In this document: positions 1 to 9,374 of the stretch, piece after piece
Layout: each line of letters begins with the position of its first letter
How positions within the stretch are numbered: position 1 is the first letter of the stretch
NCBI RefSeq assembly: GCF_000496735.2
Contig: NZ_AYLO01000049.1
Location: forward strand, 1 to 44,521
DNA from: Methyloglobulus morosus KoM1
GTDB lineage: Bacteria; Pseudomonadota; Gammaproteobacteria; Methylococcales; Methylomonadaceae
Length of the DNA stretch: 44,521 bases
Direction of reading: 5' to 3'
Made by a program: the position numbers and the translations under genes
Notes under the pieces: model-generated
Database searches by the model: none
What the model saw: the letters and a program-made list of their open reading frames with translations, nothing else
Told to the model about the DNA's origin: nothing

Positions 1-3000
1 TGCTTGCTAATGAAGGTATATCTGTTCCATTATTCGGAAGAATTGATGGATTAACGTCCCTCATTACAAGCTTGCTTGTGCTGGCGACAAACTCAATAAC
101 ACCATTTCCATCCGTATAGTTGGCAATAACAGTAATCTCTTTACCTGCATCGCTTCCAGCCAGGGTGTAAGTCTTACCAACTCCAACCGCTATACCATCA
201 GCAAGCCATATATAAGTCGTATTATTAATACCATCGGGATCTTGGAGCGTATCATTAACGGTAAGAGTTTGGCCTAAAGACACAACACCCGAAATAGTAA
301 TTTGCCCAGTAGATACTTCGTCCAGGTTGTTGACGGCCAGGGTGACGGCCTGCGCGGCGGAGGCGTTGCCGGCCGCGTCGGTGGCGGTGACGGTGACGCT
401 GTAGCTGGCCTTGGCCTCAAAGTTGGGGTTGCCGGTCAGGGTGACCGCGCCGGTGTTGGCGTCGATGCCGAACAGCGCGGCGTCGGCGCCGCCCAGGCTG
501 TAGCTGGTGCTGCCGGTGGCGATGTCGCCGGTGTCCGTGGAGCTGGCGGTGTAGACCACCTGGCCGGCGCCGCTGTTCTCGTTGACGGCGGCGGCGAACG
601 CGCCGGAGGTGACGGTCGGGGCGACTTCGTCCAGGTTGTTGATGGTTACTGAAATATCTTGGGTATCTGTCAATGATCCGTCACTGACTTGTACAGTCAC
701 GTCATAGACGTTATTACTGCCTGTGTCAGTGGGGAGTTCAAAATTTGGAGCAGTAAGGAACGACAATGCACCGGTAGCGCTGTTGATAGCAAATTTTGAT
801 GCGTCGACACCACCGGAGATTGAGTAAGTGAATGTTGTCGCACCATCAATATCTGTAGCGGTTACTGTAGTCACCGCAGTAGAGTTCTCTGCAATACTTG
901 CAGTTGCTGTGGATCCGCCGCCATTGCTGGTGATTGTCGGGGCATCATTGACGGCGATGCCGGTCATGCTTTTCGTACCGGTGACCGCAGCGGCGACACC
1001 ATCGCTGACACTGGTGGCGATGGTAAAGTTGCCGTTGAAATTTGCTGTCGGCGTGAAGGTCAGGCCGACCAATAAGGTATTGACATCCGCAATTGCACCA
1101 CTGGCAGTCCATACGCCGGTACCTGCGTTGTAAGTCGAGGTCACAGTACCGGAGGTGGCGGTGTTCAAACTTCCGGCGGCGACATTCGACAAGGTCAAAG
1201 TGACGGTGACGTTGGCGCTGTCGACATCGCTGATGACCATGTCGGTCAGGTTGAGTGCGGTATCTTCGGTATAGGTTCCTGGGGCGCTGAGGTTAGTTGC
1301 GGTCGGGGCATCGTTTACGGCAGCCACGGTAAACGTCGCAGTTGCCTGTGGTGCATTTGCAGCAAGGCTTGCAACTTCCCCAGAACTAAGCGCCCGATTG
1401 TAGAGCGCCATAGTATCTATTTTACCATTGGCATTGAGAAAGCGGGTTGGGTCTAAATCAGACCGTGCGCCAAGATACGCACTACCCGTTGGGTCAATAG
1501 TCCCCCCCCCAGTGGCTACCGACCCTTTCAACACACCGTCAACATAAACTTGAGTGCCGAGACCAGCGGTCACGGTCAACGCATATTGATGCCATTGTCC
1601 GTCACCAATCAAGCTGCTGACATCAATGTAAGATTGCCCACTCGTGTCATTCGAATCCCATACCGTTGTAACCAATTGATTGGGTGAAGCGCCCCCTCCT
1701 GAGTAACTCGCCTCTGATAAGGCAACTTGGACGGTATTGGATAAACCCAAAGAAGGAGCGGCACCGTGACTGTAAAAGTATTGCAGTCCTGTACCGCTAT
1801 TGTCATCGACCTTGAAGTTAAATGACAAAGAAAATTCGTTAGTGTACGTCACATCCGGTAAGGCTACGTAGTCATTGACACCATCAAACTGTAAAGCATC
1901 ACCATAAAGTCCAGCGACTGTTGTCGGACCATTGACCAACGCTCCATTGCTGGCCCCCACACTATCTGTGGCATTGCCTTCCAAGCCCCAGTAGTGTGTC
2001 CGTCCAATAGAGCCGTCATCAACAAGATACTGGAAACTGTCGATTCCAGACCAATTGGCACTTGGGGTATAGCTAAAAGATCCGTCTGAGTTCAGCGTGA
2101 ACGATGAGGAATTTGATGGGCTAGAAACTAACATCGCCGTCAGTGTGTTATTCTCTGCATCAGTGTCATTGCTCAGAACATTGCCAGTAATGGTTGTATC
2201 TTCGTTACCCGTTACATTGTCTGCATAGGCAAATGGCGCCGTGTTGGCTACGACGGCTGCGGCCTTGATCGACACTGCACCAATTGACCATTGCGCACCT
2301 AGAACTGATAAAATTGAGGCAGAGCCACTCATGGTTACGGAAGCCGCGCCTGCTTCAGTTGATGAGCTACCCAATGCCGATGTTAGCAAAGAACTGCTAG
2401 ACCACTGGGAGGTTTGCCCCGAACCCGTTGTGTCCGCTAAGGTATCTGTCCAAAACTGCGCATCGATGACCACGTCGCCTGTTGCACTGGCTACGGTAAC
2501 TGAACCTGTTGTATTAATGAGAGGGATCGTCGTGCCGCTATTACCGGCATAAGTACCGTAGGGCGTGGATTGATTAACACCATTGAAGGTTGATGCGCCC
2601 GCTGCTACTGCAGTATTACCTGATAATGAAACAACAACATTCGCTGTACCAACCGTAGGGTTAACTAACGCCCAGATTTCAACAGCATGATTCCCTTCGG
2701 TACGTCCGACTTGGGTCAAGGCCACGCCGCCATAGGTTACCCCATTAACGTTAGAGCCTAAATTGTCTATGGCTATCTCTACAAATAAGGCGCGGTCACT
2801 GCCGACATTTACGGTGTGTGACCAGGTTAAGCTTGTTGTATTACTGTTTGCAGCGGAAGTCACGGTGCCGTTGGATGTTACGGCGAGCACTTCCGTCCAC
2901 AGGTTTTGGGTATTTACGCTAATAGCATTTTGTGTTTCGACGATGCCTGATTGGTATTCTAATTGCCAATCAGCGCCTAATGATGCAGAACCGGTCGCAT

Positions 3001-3817
3001 CGGTAGACGCGGCCACATCGGCCCCTGTTAAACCTGACAGGTAATCGACGAAACTTTGTCCGAATTGGGTTTCGGCTACATTACAACCATAAATCAGGAA
3101 GTCGCCATTTGCGGCAAAGGCATCTCCCCAAGATTTTATCTGCGCTTGATTTTGGACTAGCGTTTGAAAATTTAATTGGTCAGTACCTAAGTCAATGTTG
3201 CCGTCGCTGCCATGCGATATTAAATGGACGGCATCTAGGTTTTGGTAGTGGGATAAGGTCTCTGTAATTTGAGCGATCCCGTCTTTGTTGCCATCCAGCA
3301 ATACCACTTGAAAATTTCGACCGTCCCCTGCTTGGGAGACTATATCGTCAATAAGCTGTTGGTAATCATTAACCCTGCTATCAACAATAATTAACTCATT
3401 TCTGGTTTCGGTCAGTGACGAGTCCACCGAAGGGCAAACTTCGATTTCTGGCGAAGTTGTTTCGTTGGGTATTGTTAATGATTGCGGTAAATTAGCATCC
3501 GATTGTGCTACAGAAATTTCATTAGACTCATTTATTGCAGCACCAGAAATCACAGCAGTAACTGGAGAAGGGTTTTCATCAGGATTGGTCTGATCCGATG
3601 CGTTATTAGCATTAGCGACAGCTGGGGCATCGGATGTATTTTGGCTTTCAACTACCGGCTCAATGTTGGCATCAACATTAATGACGGTGGCTGCTGCATC
3701 GTTAGCCGGAGGGGGAGGCGCTACCGCAGCAGCACCATCAGAAAATAATTGCCGGGTTTCCAATTCCTCCAGAATCAGTTTTGATCTGTACCGGCTATTT
3801 CTCAACATTTTATTCAT
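1..3817 (-). CDS. Giant DUF4347/LamG/cadherin-like repeat protein, 3' end beyond window
   Basis: This reading frame stays open from an ATG at 3817 to base 1, giving at least 1272 residues, and continues outside the window. The N-terminus carries [15 protein letters not shown] (about residues 17-31), which resembles the LEPR-XLL motif of very large surface proteins; no hydrophobic signal peptide is visible. Residues about 141-296 are a DUF4347 domain with HLISHG and IYGCN motifs. An Ig-like 'tandem' segment follows (DNA about 2040-2240). Next comes a LamG/concanavalin-like domain (DNA about 1380-2005) and then several cadherin/VCBS-like modules with NDAPT and NNLDEV linkers. The likely role is a secreted or surface adhesin; this is inferred from family architecture. 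It lies downstream of an adaptor/SecA-like operon on the same strand that could export it. One cadherin module is strikingly GC-rich, and a run of nine G lies in the LamG part. The weak RBS GTGAGGG precedes the start. Confidence 0.85.
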   Translation of the reverse strand, partial: MNKMLRNSRYRSKLILEELETRQLFSDGAAAVAPPPPANDAAATVINVDANIEPVVESQNTSDAPAVANANNASDQTNPDENPSPVTAVISGAAINESNEISVAQSDANLPQSLTIPNETTSPEIEVCPSVDSSLTETRNELIIVDSRVNDYQQLIDDIVSQAGDGRNFQVVLLDGNKDGIAQITETLSHYQNLDAVHLISHGSDGNIDLGTDQLNFQTLVQNQAQIKSWGDAFAANGDFLIYGCNVAETQFGQSFVDYLSGLTGADVAASTDATGSASLGADWQLEYQSGIVETQNAISVNTQNLWTEVLAVTSNGTVTSAANSNTTSLTWSHTVNVGSDRALFVEIAIDNLGSNVNGVTYGGVALTQVGRTEGNHAVEIWALVNPTVGTANVVVSLSGNTAVAAGASTFNGVNQSTPYGTYAGNSGTTIPLINTTGSVTVASATGDVVIDAQFWTDTLADTTGSGQTSQWSSSSLLTSALGSSSTEAGAASVTMSGSASILSVLGAQWSIGAVSIKAAAVVANTAPFAYADNVTGNEDTTITGNVLSNDTDAENNTLTAMLVSSPSNSSSFTLNSDGSFSYTPSANWSGIDSFQYLVDDGSIGRTHYWGLEGNATDSVGASNGALVNGPTTVAGLYGDALQFDGVNDYVALPDVTYTNEFSLSFNFKVDDNSGTGLQYFYSHGAAPSLGLSNTVQVALSEASYSGGGASPNQLVTTVWDSNDTSGQSYIDVSSLIGDGQWHQYALTVTAGLGTQVYVDGVLKGSVATGGGTIDPTGSAYLGARSDLDPTRFLNANGKIDTMALYNRALSSGEVASLAANAPQATATFTVAAVNDAPTATNLSAPGTYTEDTALNLTDMVISDVDSANVTVTLTLSNVAAGSLNTATSGTVTSTYNAGTGVWTASGAIADVNTLLVGLTFTPTANFNGNFTIATSVSDGVAAAVTGTKSMTGIAVNDAPTITSNGGGSTATASIAENSTAVTTVTATDIDGATTFTYSISGGVDASKFAINSATGALSFLTAPNFELPTDTGSNNVYDVTVQVSDGSLTDTQDISVTINNLDEVAPTVTSGAFAAAVNENSGAGQVVYTASSTDTGDIATGSTSYSLGGADAALFGIDANTGAVTLTGNPNFEAKASYSVTVTATDAAGNASAAQAVTLAVNNLDEVSTGQITISGVVSLGQTLTVNDTLQDPDGINNTTYIWLADGIAVGVGKTYTLAGSDAGKEITVIANYTDGNGVIEFVASTSKLVMRDVNPSILPNNGTDIPSLAS
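315..642. repeat. GC-rich cadherin-module cassette bounded by 19-bp direct repeats
   Basis: Identical 19-bp copies of acttcgtccaggttgttga lie at 315-333 and 624-642. They are exactly 309 bp (103 codons) apart and both encode the linker NNLDEV. The DNA between them is about 70% GC in the 60 bases I counted (361-420), against about 45% in the flank (661-720). Codon use is also shifted to G/C-ending codons. In-frame spacing plus composition suggests that one cadherin repeat was gained by recombination. Confidence 0.8.
1502..1510. repeat. Nine-base C/G homopolymer inside the giant protein gene
   Basis: Nine consecutive C on the plus strand read as G9 on the coding strand, encoding the glycines of VATGGGTID in the LamG-like domain. 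Gain or loss of one base would truncate the protein, so the tract could act as a slippage (phase-variation) site. The biological use is inference. Confidence 0.75.
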
Positions 3818-3901
3818 ACAACCCTCACCTGACAACTGCCCCATAGTTTCTATAGGCACAGGTAAGTGTAATATTAATAATGACTTGATTTTGTGATTGA
3901 C

Positions 3902-3918
3902 TGCACAATACTTGTGCA
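3902..3918. promoter_or_regulatory. Palindrome upstream of the giant protein gene
   Basis: TGCACAA-TAC-TTGTGCA is a perfect dyad with 7-bp arms, 85-101 bp upstream of the ATG at 3817 in the 279-bp gap after the adaptor gene. This is a typical size and place for a dimeric regulator site. A related sequence (TTGCACAATTAT and its complement) occurs at 33278-33327. No regulator is identified. Confidence 0.4.
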
Positions 3919-4096
3919 AATATTAAGGCTTGGGCAAAAATATTTAATTATTGGCCGATAGATGAAATGTTAATTTGCTTTCGCCATGTGGACGGCTTAA
4001 TGTAATTCCTATCTCTGCGGACGAACGGTTCACACATAAAATAGCAACTAAAGCTGAGCATAATACTTTTGCCGCTGCTAATGTGAGTTTGGGAGG

Positions 4097-4993
4097 CTAT
4101 TTGTCCGGTTGCTTAAGGGGCTGTTTCACAACAACAGTTGTGGAAGGAGAAGGCGTGCTGGACAAAGGGGGCGTTTCAAAATCAAATACAGCAAGACAAT
4201 TGACACCGGCAATAAGTTTATCATCAGGATTCGGCAACGACATACGCACACTAAAGCTCCCGCTAGCTGGGTCGATAAGTTGGTCTACCTTGGTGACCGT
4301 TGCTGTAACGACTCTGTTGGCAGGGCGTTCTGTGCGGACTTCCACTTGCATACCTTCTTGAATTAGACCGAAATACTCTGTTGGGGCAACGAGTTCTACC
4401 CGAAGCGGGTTAACTTGCGCCAATTTCATTATCGCCCTATCGGAAACCGACTCACCCACCATGGCATAACGGTCGATGACAATCCCGTCAATTGGGCTTT
4501 TAATGGTTTTAAGCTCAAGCTGGGCTTTTGCCAACTCCAAAGCCAACGCCGCCGCTTTTTTATTCTCTTCTGCTTTTCCCAACTCTGTTTGAGCTAGAGT
4601 CACATCGGTTTCAGCCTTATCTTTTTCTGTTTTGGAAAGTGACCCTTTTTGATAAAGATCCTGAAAACGGACGCGATTGCGTAAGTTAAATGCTAACTGG
4701 GCCTTTCGATTGTCGATATCGCTGTTATTGGCCGCTTCGAATTTTGCCTGATTAAACTTAGCCATTTCGACAGATGATTCAAGTTGGGCTAAAGCCTGCC
4801 CTTTTGTTATGTGATCGCCTTTGTCGATTAATAATTTTTCTAAAACACCGGCTGTTGGACTGCTCAGTTCTACATACATTTCCGGCTTAACCAAGCAGTC
4901 CAACTGGGCAGCTAAAGATAGCTTTAACGGCATAAGAAAAAGCGCCAAAAATAAACCTACTCGTTTTAGAAAAAAAATTTTTTTATTTAGCAT
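4097..4993 (-). CDS. HlyD/RND-type periplasmic adaptor protein
   Basis: The product is a membrane-fusion (adaptor) protein that would bridge an inner-membrane transporter to an outer-membrane channel. The frame is open up to a GTG at 5140. I prefer the ATG at 4993 (298 residues) because it puts a clear signal peptide first: MLNKKIFFLKRVGLFLALFL, followed by LSLAAQ. After it come a lipoyl-like half (SPTAGVLEKLLIDKGDHITKG), a long alpha-helical hairpin with KAETDVTLAQTELGKAEENK, the second lipoyl half (IKSPIDGIVIDRYAMVGE) and a beta-barrel part. The C-terminus is Ser/Thr/Pro-rich. It lies 228 bp after the SecA-like gene and 279 bp before the giant repeat protein, on the same strand. A role in exporting that protein is inferred from position. 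An A8T7 run lies in the signal-peptide codons. Confidence 0.8.
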   Translation of the reverse strand: MLNKKIFFLKRVGLFLALFLMPLKLSLAAQLDCLVKPEMYVELSSPTAGVLEKLLIDKGDHITKGQALAQLESSVEMAKFNQAKFEAANNSDIDNRKAQLAFNLRNRVRFQDLYQKGSLSKTEKDKAETDVTLAQTELGKAEENKKAAALALELAKAQLELKTIKSPIDGIVIDRYAMVGESVSDRAIMKLAQVNPLRVELVAPTEYFGLIQEGMQVEVRTERPANRVVTATVTKVDQLIDPASGSFSVRMSLPNPDDKLIAGVNCLAVFDFETPPLSSTPSPSTTVVVKQPLKQPDK

Positions 4994-5221
4994 CTGGCTA
5001 CTTTTGATCGGTAAAATGTGTTTTAGCTCGCACTGAGAAATAGGAAACCCTCTAAAAGACCCTAACTGACTGGACCTCGCCCTATCTATTATTTTAATTC
5101 TTGGGCTGGCATGTCTATAGTAAGCTTTTAATTTCTTCACATTAATAAATCAGGTCAATATTTACAATAATGTTCAATAAGTTAATAACGAACAGGGGAA
5201 GCCCATGCTTTGGCACAACGA

Positions 5222-7219
5222 TTATTCAGATTTACCTGAAAATGCCAAAATACGCGACAACTGACGATCAAGTTTCATAACCTGTTTCCTAATCCTGCGT
5301 TGTCGCCCCTCTTTCGTTTGCTGTGGCAACCGTAAAATCACGCTTGCTAAAAAAGCCGGAATAGGGTCTGACCCACGACAAAGAAGGCTAAATACCTTAA
5401 GCATAGCGGAAGAATAAAAATGCTGAAGTGCCGGATCTTGTAGCGACAGAATAGCTTCTGCGCTACCGGGGTCGCTTTGCCTCGCACAACGGCCATAAAG
5501 TTGGCGGTCAATACGTCTGGATTCATTGCTATTTAAGGCGATGACATGCAACCCACCCAACTTGGCAACCCCTAGCCCCAACTCTATATCGGTACCTCGT
5601 CCAGCCATATTGGTTGCAACAGTGATGGCACTTTGCTGGCCTGCTTTAGCAATAATTTCCGCTTCGTACCTGTCCTGAGTTGCATTTAAAACCCGATGCG
5701 GGAATCCTGCTTGTTTAAGCCAAGCACCCACTTCTTTCGATTCTTCAACGGTAGTCGTGCCAATAAGTATAGGCCGGTTCTGTTGGTAAAGCCCTGAAAT
5801 TCGCGCAAGTAATGCCGCCTTTTTATTTTCCAACGTATTGTAAATGCGTTCCTGCATCATTATCCGTTTTGAAGGCGTGTGCGATTGGACTTTGATTGTT
5901 TGCAACCCATAAACACTGTGCATTTCTGATGAAACTTCCTTGAGCGTACCGGACGTACCCGCGAGGCGTAGGTAGCGAATGAAGAAATTTTGGTAACTAA
6001 TCCGTGCTATCGTTTCCCGTTGTTCCGTAATACGGCATCCTTCCTTTGCTTCGATCATTTGATGCAAGCCTTGCTCCCAAGAACGGTCGGACATTATACG
6101 TCCCGTAAACTCATCTACAATCTGTATCTTATCCCCTTGAACTACATAATGTTTGTCTTTTTTGTAGGAGTAATTGGCGGTTAACGCTTGAATAACCAGC
6201 ATTTCCCGCTTATGTTTGTGTTGCCAATGTTTGGGCAATCCTGAAATCTTGTTGGCCAGTTTGTCCTCGCCTTGCTGAGTCAATTCGATTTTTCGAGTTT
6301 TGCTGTCTACGGTATAGTCATCGTTGATTGTTAATGTGGTTGCCAAATACAAAGCATCACTGTACGTTTCTGGGCCGTATTCGTTAGGTTTTGATTGCGT
6401 GATAATCAGCGGTGTTTTAGCTTCATCAATAAGTACGCTATCGGCTTCATCAATTAATGCGAAACATAGGCCTTTCAATAGGAGTGGGTCGCCACTATCC
6501 TTTTCCAATTCATGCTGAATTTGTCGGAATTGGAGCTTGAGAAAGCCAATGTCTTTGCCCATTTCTATCCTATCCCGAAGATAATCGAAGGCGATTTGCT
6601 TGTTGGTGGTATGTACAATGTGGCATTGGTAGTTAACCCTGCGTTGTTTCTTCTCCATGCCATCAATGACAGGAGCCGCTGTCAAACCGAGACGTTGATA
6701 CAATGGCTGCATAATTTCCGCATCCCTAGCGGCCAGATAATCATTGGCGGTTATCACATGGACGGGAATGCCCGCCATCGCCGCAGTACAGGCAGGCAAG
6801 GCCGTTGTCAGGGTTTTCCCCTCCCCTGTTGCCATTTCTGCCAGCATCCCATTAATCATGATCCAGCCGCCGTATAGCTGGACGTCATAATGCCGTTTTC
6901 CTAAAGTCCTGGCTGCAGTTTCCCGAATGGTCGCAAAAGCCTGTGCCATCAGTTCGGTTGTCAATCCAAAGCGTACCAGCTTTTCTTTGAGTCCGAATAT
7001 ATGTACCGTCAAATCTGCTTCGGAATATTCGGTTAATGGTTTTTCATATTTTGCGATTCTGCTAACTATTTGATTTTGATTAAACCGATGCCGGGTGAAT
7101 GGCTGATAAAGCTTTTCAAAAAGGATAGAGACGGCCTGCTCAAATTCGGATAAATCGGTTTCTTTTTTTTGTGGATAACACCCTAACCGGAACCCTGGCT
7201 TAAGTAGATTTTCAGACAT
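5222..7219 (-). CDS. Short SecA-like translocase ATPase
   Basis: This 665-residue SecA-family motor would push unfolded protein across the inner membrane using ATP. Visible SecA landmarks are GGWIMINGMLAEMATGEGKT with Walker A at 129-136, the DEAD box at 257-260 in ALIDEADSVLIDEA, DEFTGR at 369-374 in the region after the preprotein cross-linking domain, TNMAGRGTDIELG at about 537-548, and motif VI as QLYGRCARQSDPG at 574-586. Housekeeping SecA has QLRGRSGRQGDPG there and runs to about 900 residues. Here most of the C-terminal helical scaffold/wing region and the zinc-binding tail are missing. The gene overlaps the upstream M50 gene by 8 bp (ATGTCTGA), so the two are probably translationally coupled. 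It is best read as an accessory, substrate-dedicated SecA; that role is inferred. Confidence 0.85.
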   Translation of the reverse strand: MSENLLKPGFRLGCYPQKKETDLSEFEQAVSILFEKLYQPFTRHRFNQNQIVSRIAKYEKPLTEYSEADLTVHIFGLKEKLVRFGLTTELMAQAFATIRETAARTLGKRHYDVQLYGGWIMINGMLAEMATGEGKTLTTALPACTAAMAGIPVHVITANDYLAARDAEIMQPLYQRLGLTAAPVIDGMEKKQRRVNYQCHIVHTTNKQIAFDYLRDRIEMGKDIGFLKLQFRQIQHELEKDSGDPLLLKGLCFALIDEADSVLIDEAKTPLIITQSKPNEYGPETYSDALYLATTLTINDDYTVDSKTRKIELTQQGEDKLANKISGLPKHWQHKHKREMLVIQALTANYSYKKDKHYVVQGDKIQIVDEFTGRIMSDRSWEQGLHQMIEAKEGCRITEQRETIARISYQNFFIRYLRLAGTSGTLKEVSSEMHSVYGLQTIKVQSHTPSKRIMMQERIYNTLENKKAALLARISGLYQQNRPILIGTTTVEESKEVGAWLKQAGFPHRVLNATQDRYEAEIIAKAGQQSAITVATNMAGRGTDIELGLGVAKLGGLHVIALNSNESRRIDRQLYGRCARQSDPGSAEAILSLQDPALQHFYSSAMLKVFSLLCRGSDPIPAFLASVILRLPQQTKEGRQRRIRKQVMKLDRQLSRILAFSGKSE

Positions 7220-9359
7220 TAAAATGCCTCAGGAACGCCTGCCTGATGCGACGATACCATTGCGTTGATAAGGTTTCTCCACCATGATTGATCCTTACAT
7301 AGGCACGCGTCCCAATCGGGACGTTATTATCTTTTGGATTAAATTTCAGGTCGATCCAGAATATTTTCTGTAAGGTTGCTAATTCTTTGTTATTGTTTGG
7401 GTCTATTTGGATTTTTCCACCTCCAATCGTAGCCAGTGCAGGGTTTGGCAGCCTGTTTGTCGCTTCCGGAGTCTGCCTGATTACAATGGCGTCGTATTGA
7501 TGGTTAGGATCGTTGCTAAGCCTAACCTTAATATCGACGATACCTTCCCTCACTAAACCTATATCATCTTGTGTGACTACGGCACGTATAGTCGGTGGAT
7601 TGTCGTCCAAAATATAGCCAATCAGTTCGCCATGATGGATGTAGCGCCCAGGTAAATCATTCTCTTCAGGTATCAGAATACGTCCGCTTTGGGACGCTTT
7701 AATCGTCATCGACTTGATTTTCGTATTGATATGGTCGAGTTGAGATTCGGCAATGTGCAGCTCTTCTTTGAGAATATTGGCTTTGACAAGGTCGGTCTCT
7801 CTTTCCGCTCGGAATTGACTCCGTAATTCCGCCAATTTAGCCCGTGCAATCCGTGCTTTTGATTCCAGCATGTCATCATTCATCAACAGGACTACGTCAC
7901 CTTTGTTGACTGGTTGAGTTGAATGCGTTTGTAACGATCCTATAAATCCGTCATGTTCAGCCTTGATCAGTGCTTCATCTGGCAACCAGACGACGCCCTC
8001 AGTCACTATGTAGGAAGTCATCGGCATGAAACCCACTAAACCTACGGCCATTAAACCCAGCACGGCTGTTGTCAAAGCGGCTTTAGTCCTTTTTTTGTCC
8101 AAAACGGGGTTTGTGACAACAAATAATAAGGCTTTATAAAGCGGCAAAAGGAGTTGGATAGCGACTAACCAAACGGCCAACAATACCCCCACTGTGAAAT
8201 ATTTTTCTGTCACATAAACACAGACGAACCAGAGCATACTCATACGGTAAAGCATCGAGGAAATGCTGTAGGTTATGAACCAGAAAGTTTCACCGGACGC
8301 GGTAGCAGGGGAGATGGCATTGGCCAAACCCAATAAGTAACGCTGGAAAAAATAACGCCAATATTGCGCAGACCGTTGGAACAGGTTGGGTATCCCTAAA
8401 GCATCAGCCAAGATGTAATACCCGTCGTATTTTAAAAGTGGGTTAGCATTAAAAAAAAATGATGAAACGCCCCCTATGAGCAGCGCATTGAAGCCGATGT
8501 CTTGAATAAAACCCGGTTCTGCACTTATAAATAGCAATAAGCCCAGCGCAGCCAAAAACGTCTCGACCAATATTCCAGCGGCGCTGACCAGCATACGGTC
8601 ATATTTATTGCGAAAATTACTCGAACTGGATACATTGACATAGGGAACAGGCATAAACATCATGAAGTTAATGCCCATTTCGTGGACTTCTCCGCCATTA
8701 AGCTTTGTAGCAAAAGCATGACCTAACTCATGAACCATTTTTATCAGCGGGTACAGTAAAAACAAGGTCAAAAAATTATAGGGCGATCCTGTGTTGACAT
8801 CTAAATGGTTGGTTATTTTTCCCCAATTCGTCACAGCCTGAAGCGATGCAAAAATAACGACAAGTAACCAGATTATTCCCATAGGGTAGCTAAACAGGTA
8901 CCTCACTTTGTTCAAATGTTTAGCCAGGAACTCTTCTGGATCCCATAGCGGGAGCTTCTGGGAAATCGGATTAATAAGCTGTTGCTTGAGCTTTATATTT
9001 TTTGTAACGGCTTGGCGTTCAAAAAGTTCTTCAATGTTAGCTAGGACATCCGTTTGCATTAAGTCTGCATTGTACAACTGCCCCATTAACTGAATAATCT
9101 CCTCTTGCCCAGGCGCAAAATCGCCGAGTTGCTTACTTAGATAGTCAGAAATTTCCTGCACAGTTTGTTTGCCATCAAGAAGGCCGATGAACTGATACGC
9201 AGCAGGATTGAATCGGTGATTACGGCCCGTGCCTTTATCCTCGATGATATACCAGATGAGTCCCCGATAGTCATGGCGGTGAATTTCAATATGGCTGTGG
9301 AGCTTAGGTTTTAAATTGGCGACGCGATACCAGTGGGTGCTGTATAAATCTTCACTCAT
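7212..9359 (-). CDS. PqqD-like / M50 metalloprotease / HlyD hybrid membrane protein
   Basis: This 715-residue protein joins three parts. Residues about 30-105 resemble a PqqD-type peptide-binding wing (RFNPAAYQFIGLLDG, TVQEISDYL). Residues about 155-430 are multi-pass membrane with the M50 site-2-protease zinc motif HELGH at 210-214 and the second motif NANPLLKYDGYY at 304-315. After a transmembrane segment near 430-450, residues about 460-700 are an HlyD-like adaptor with two lipoyl halves (EALIKAEHDGFIGSLQTH, and ASQSGRILIPEENDLPGRYI) around a helical hairpin. The protein could bind, process or gate a secreted substrate. The domain assignments are from motifs, the function is inferred. The gene starts 15 bp after the GAF-HlyD gene and overlaps the SecA-like gene by 8 bp. 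Confidence 0.82.
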   Translation of the reverse strand: MSEDLYSTHWYRVANLKPKLHSHIEIHRHDYRGLIWYIIEDKGTGRNHRFNPAAYQFIGLLDGKQTVQEISDYLSKQLGDFAPGQEEIIQLMGQLYNADLMQTDVLANIEELFERQAVTKNIKLKQQLINPISQKLPLWDPEEFLAKHLNKVRYLFSYPMGIIWLLVVIFASLQAVTNWGKITNHLDVNTGSPYNFLTLFLLYPLIKMVHELGHAFATKLNGGEVHEMGINFMMFMPVPYVNVSSSSNFRNKYDRMLVSAAGILVETFLAALGLLLFISAEPGFIQDIGFNALLIGGVSSFFFNANPLLKYDGYYILADALGIPNLFQRSAQYWRYFFQRYLLGLANAISPATASGETFWFITYSISSMLYRMSMLWFVCVYVTEKYFTVGVLLAVWLVAIQLLLPLYKALLFVVTNPVLDKKRTKAALTTAVLGLMAVGLVGFMPMTSYIVTEGVVWLPDEALIKAEHDGFIGSLQTHSTQPVNKGDVVLLMNDDMLESKARIARAKLAELRSQFRAERETDLVKANILKEELHIAESQLDHINTKIKSMTIKASQSGRILIPEENDLPGRYIHHGELIGYILDDNPPTIRAVVTQDDIGLVREGIVDIKVRLSNDPNHQYDAIVIRQTPEATNRLPNPALATIGGGKIQIDPNNNKELATLQKIFWIDLKFNPKDNNVPIGTRAYVRINHGGETLSTQWYRRIRQAFLRHFNV

Positions 9360-9374
9360 GACGCTAGCAGCCCG

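Noticed and set aside
302-652. Long GC-rich plus-strand frame
   Set aside because: Antisense shadow of the GC-rich cadherin module; composition alone keeps it open.
4994-5140. N-terminal extension of the periplasmic adaptor from a GTG
   Set aside because: It would bury the clear signal peptide behind 49 residues, so the ATG at 4993 is better.
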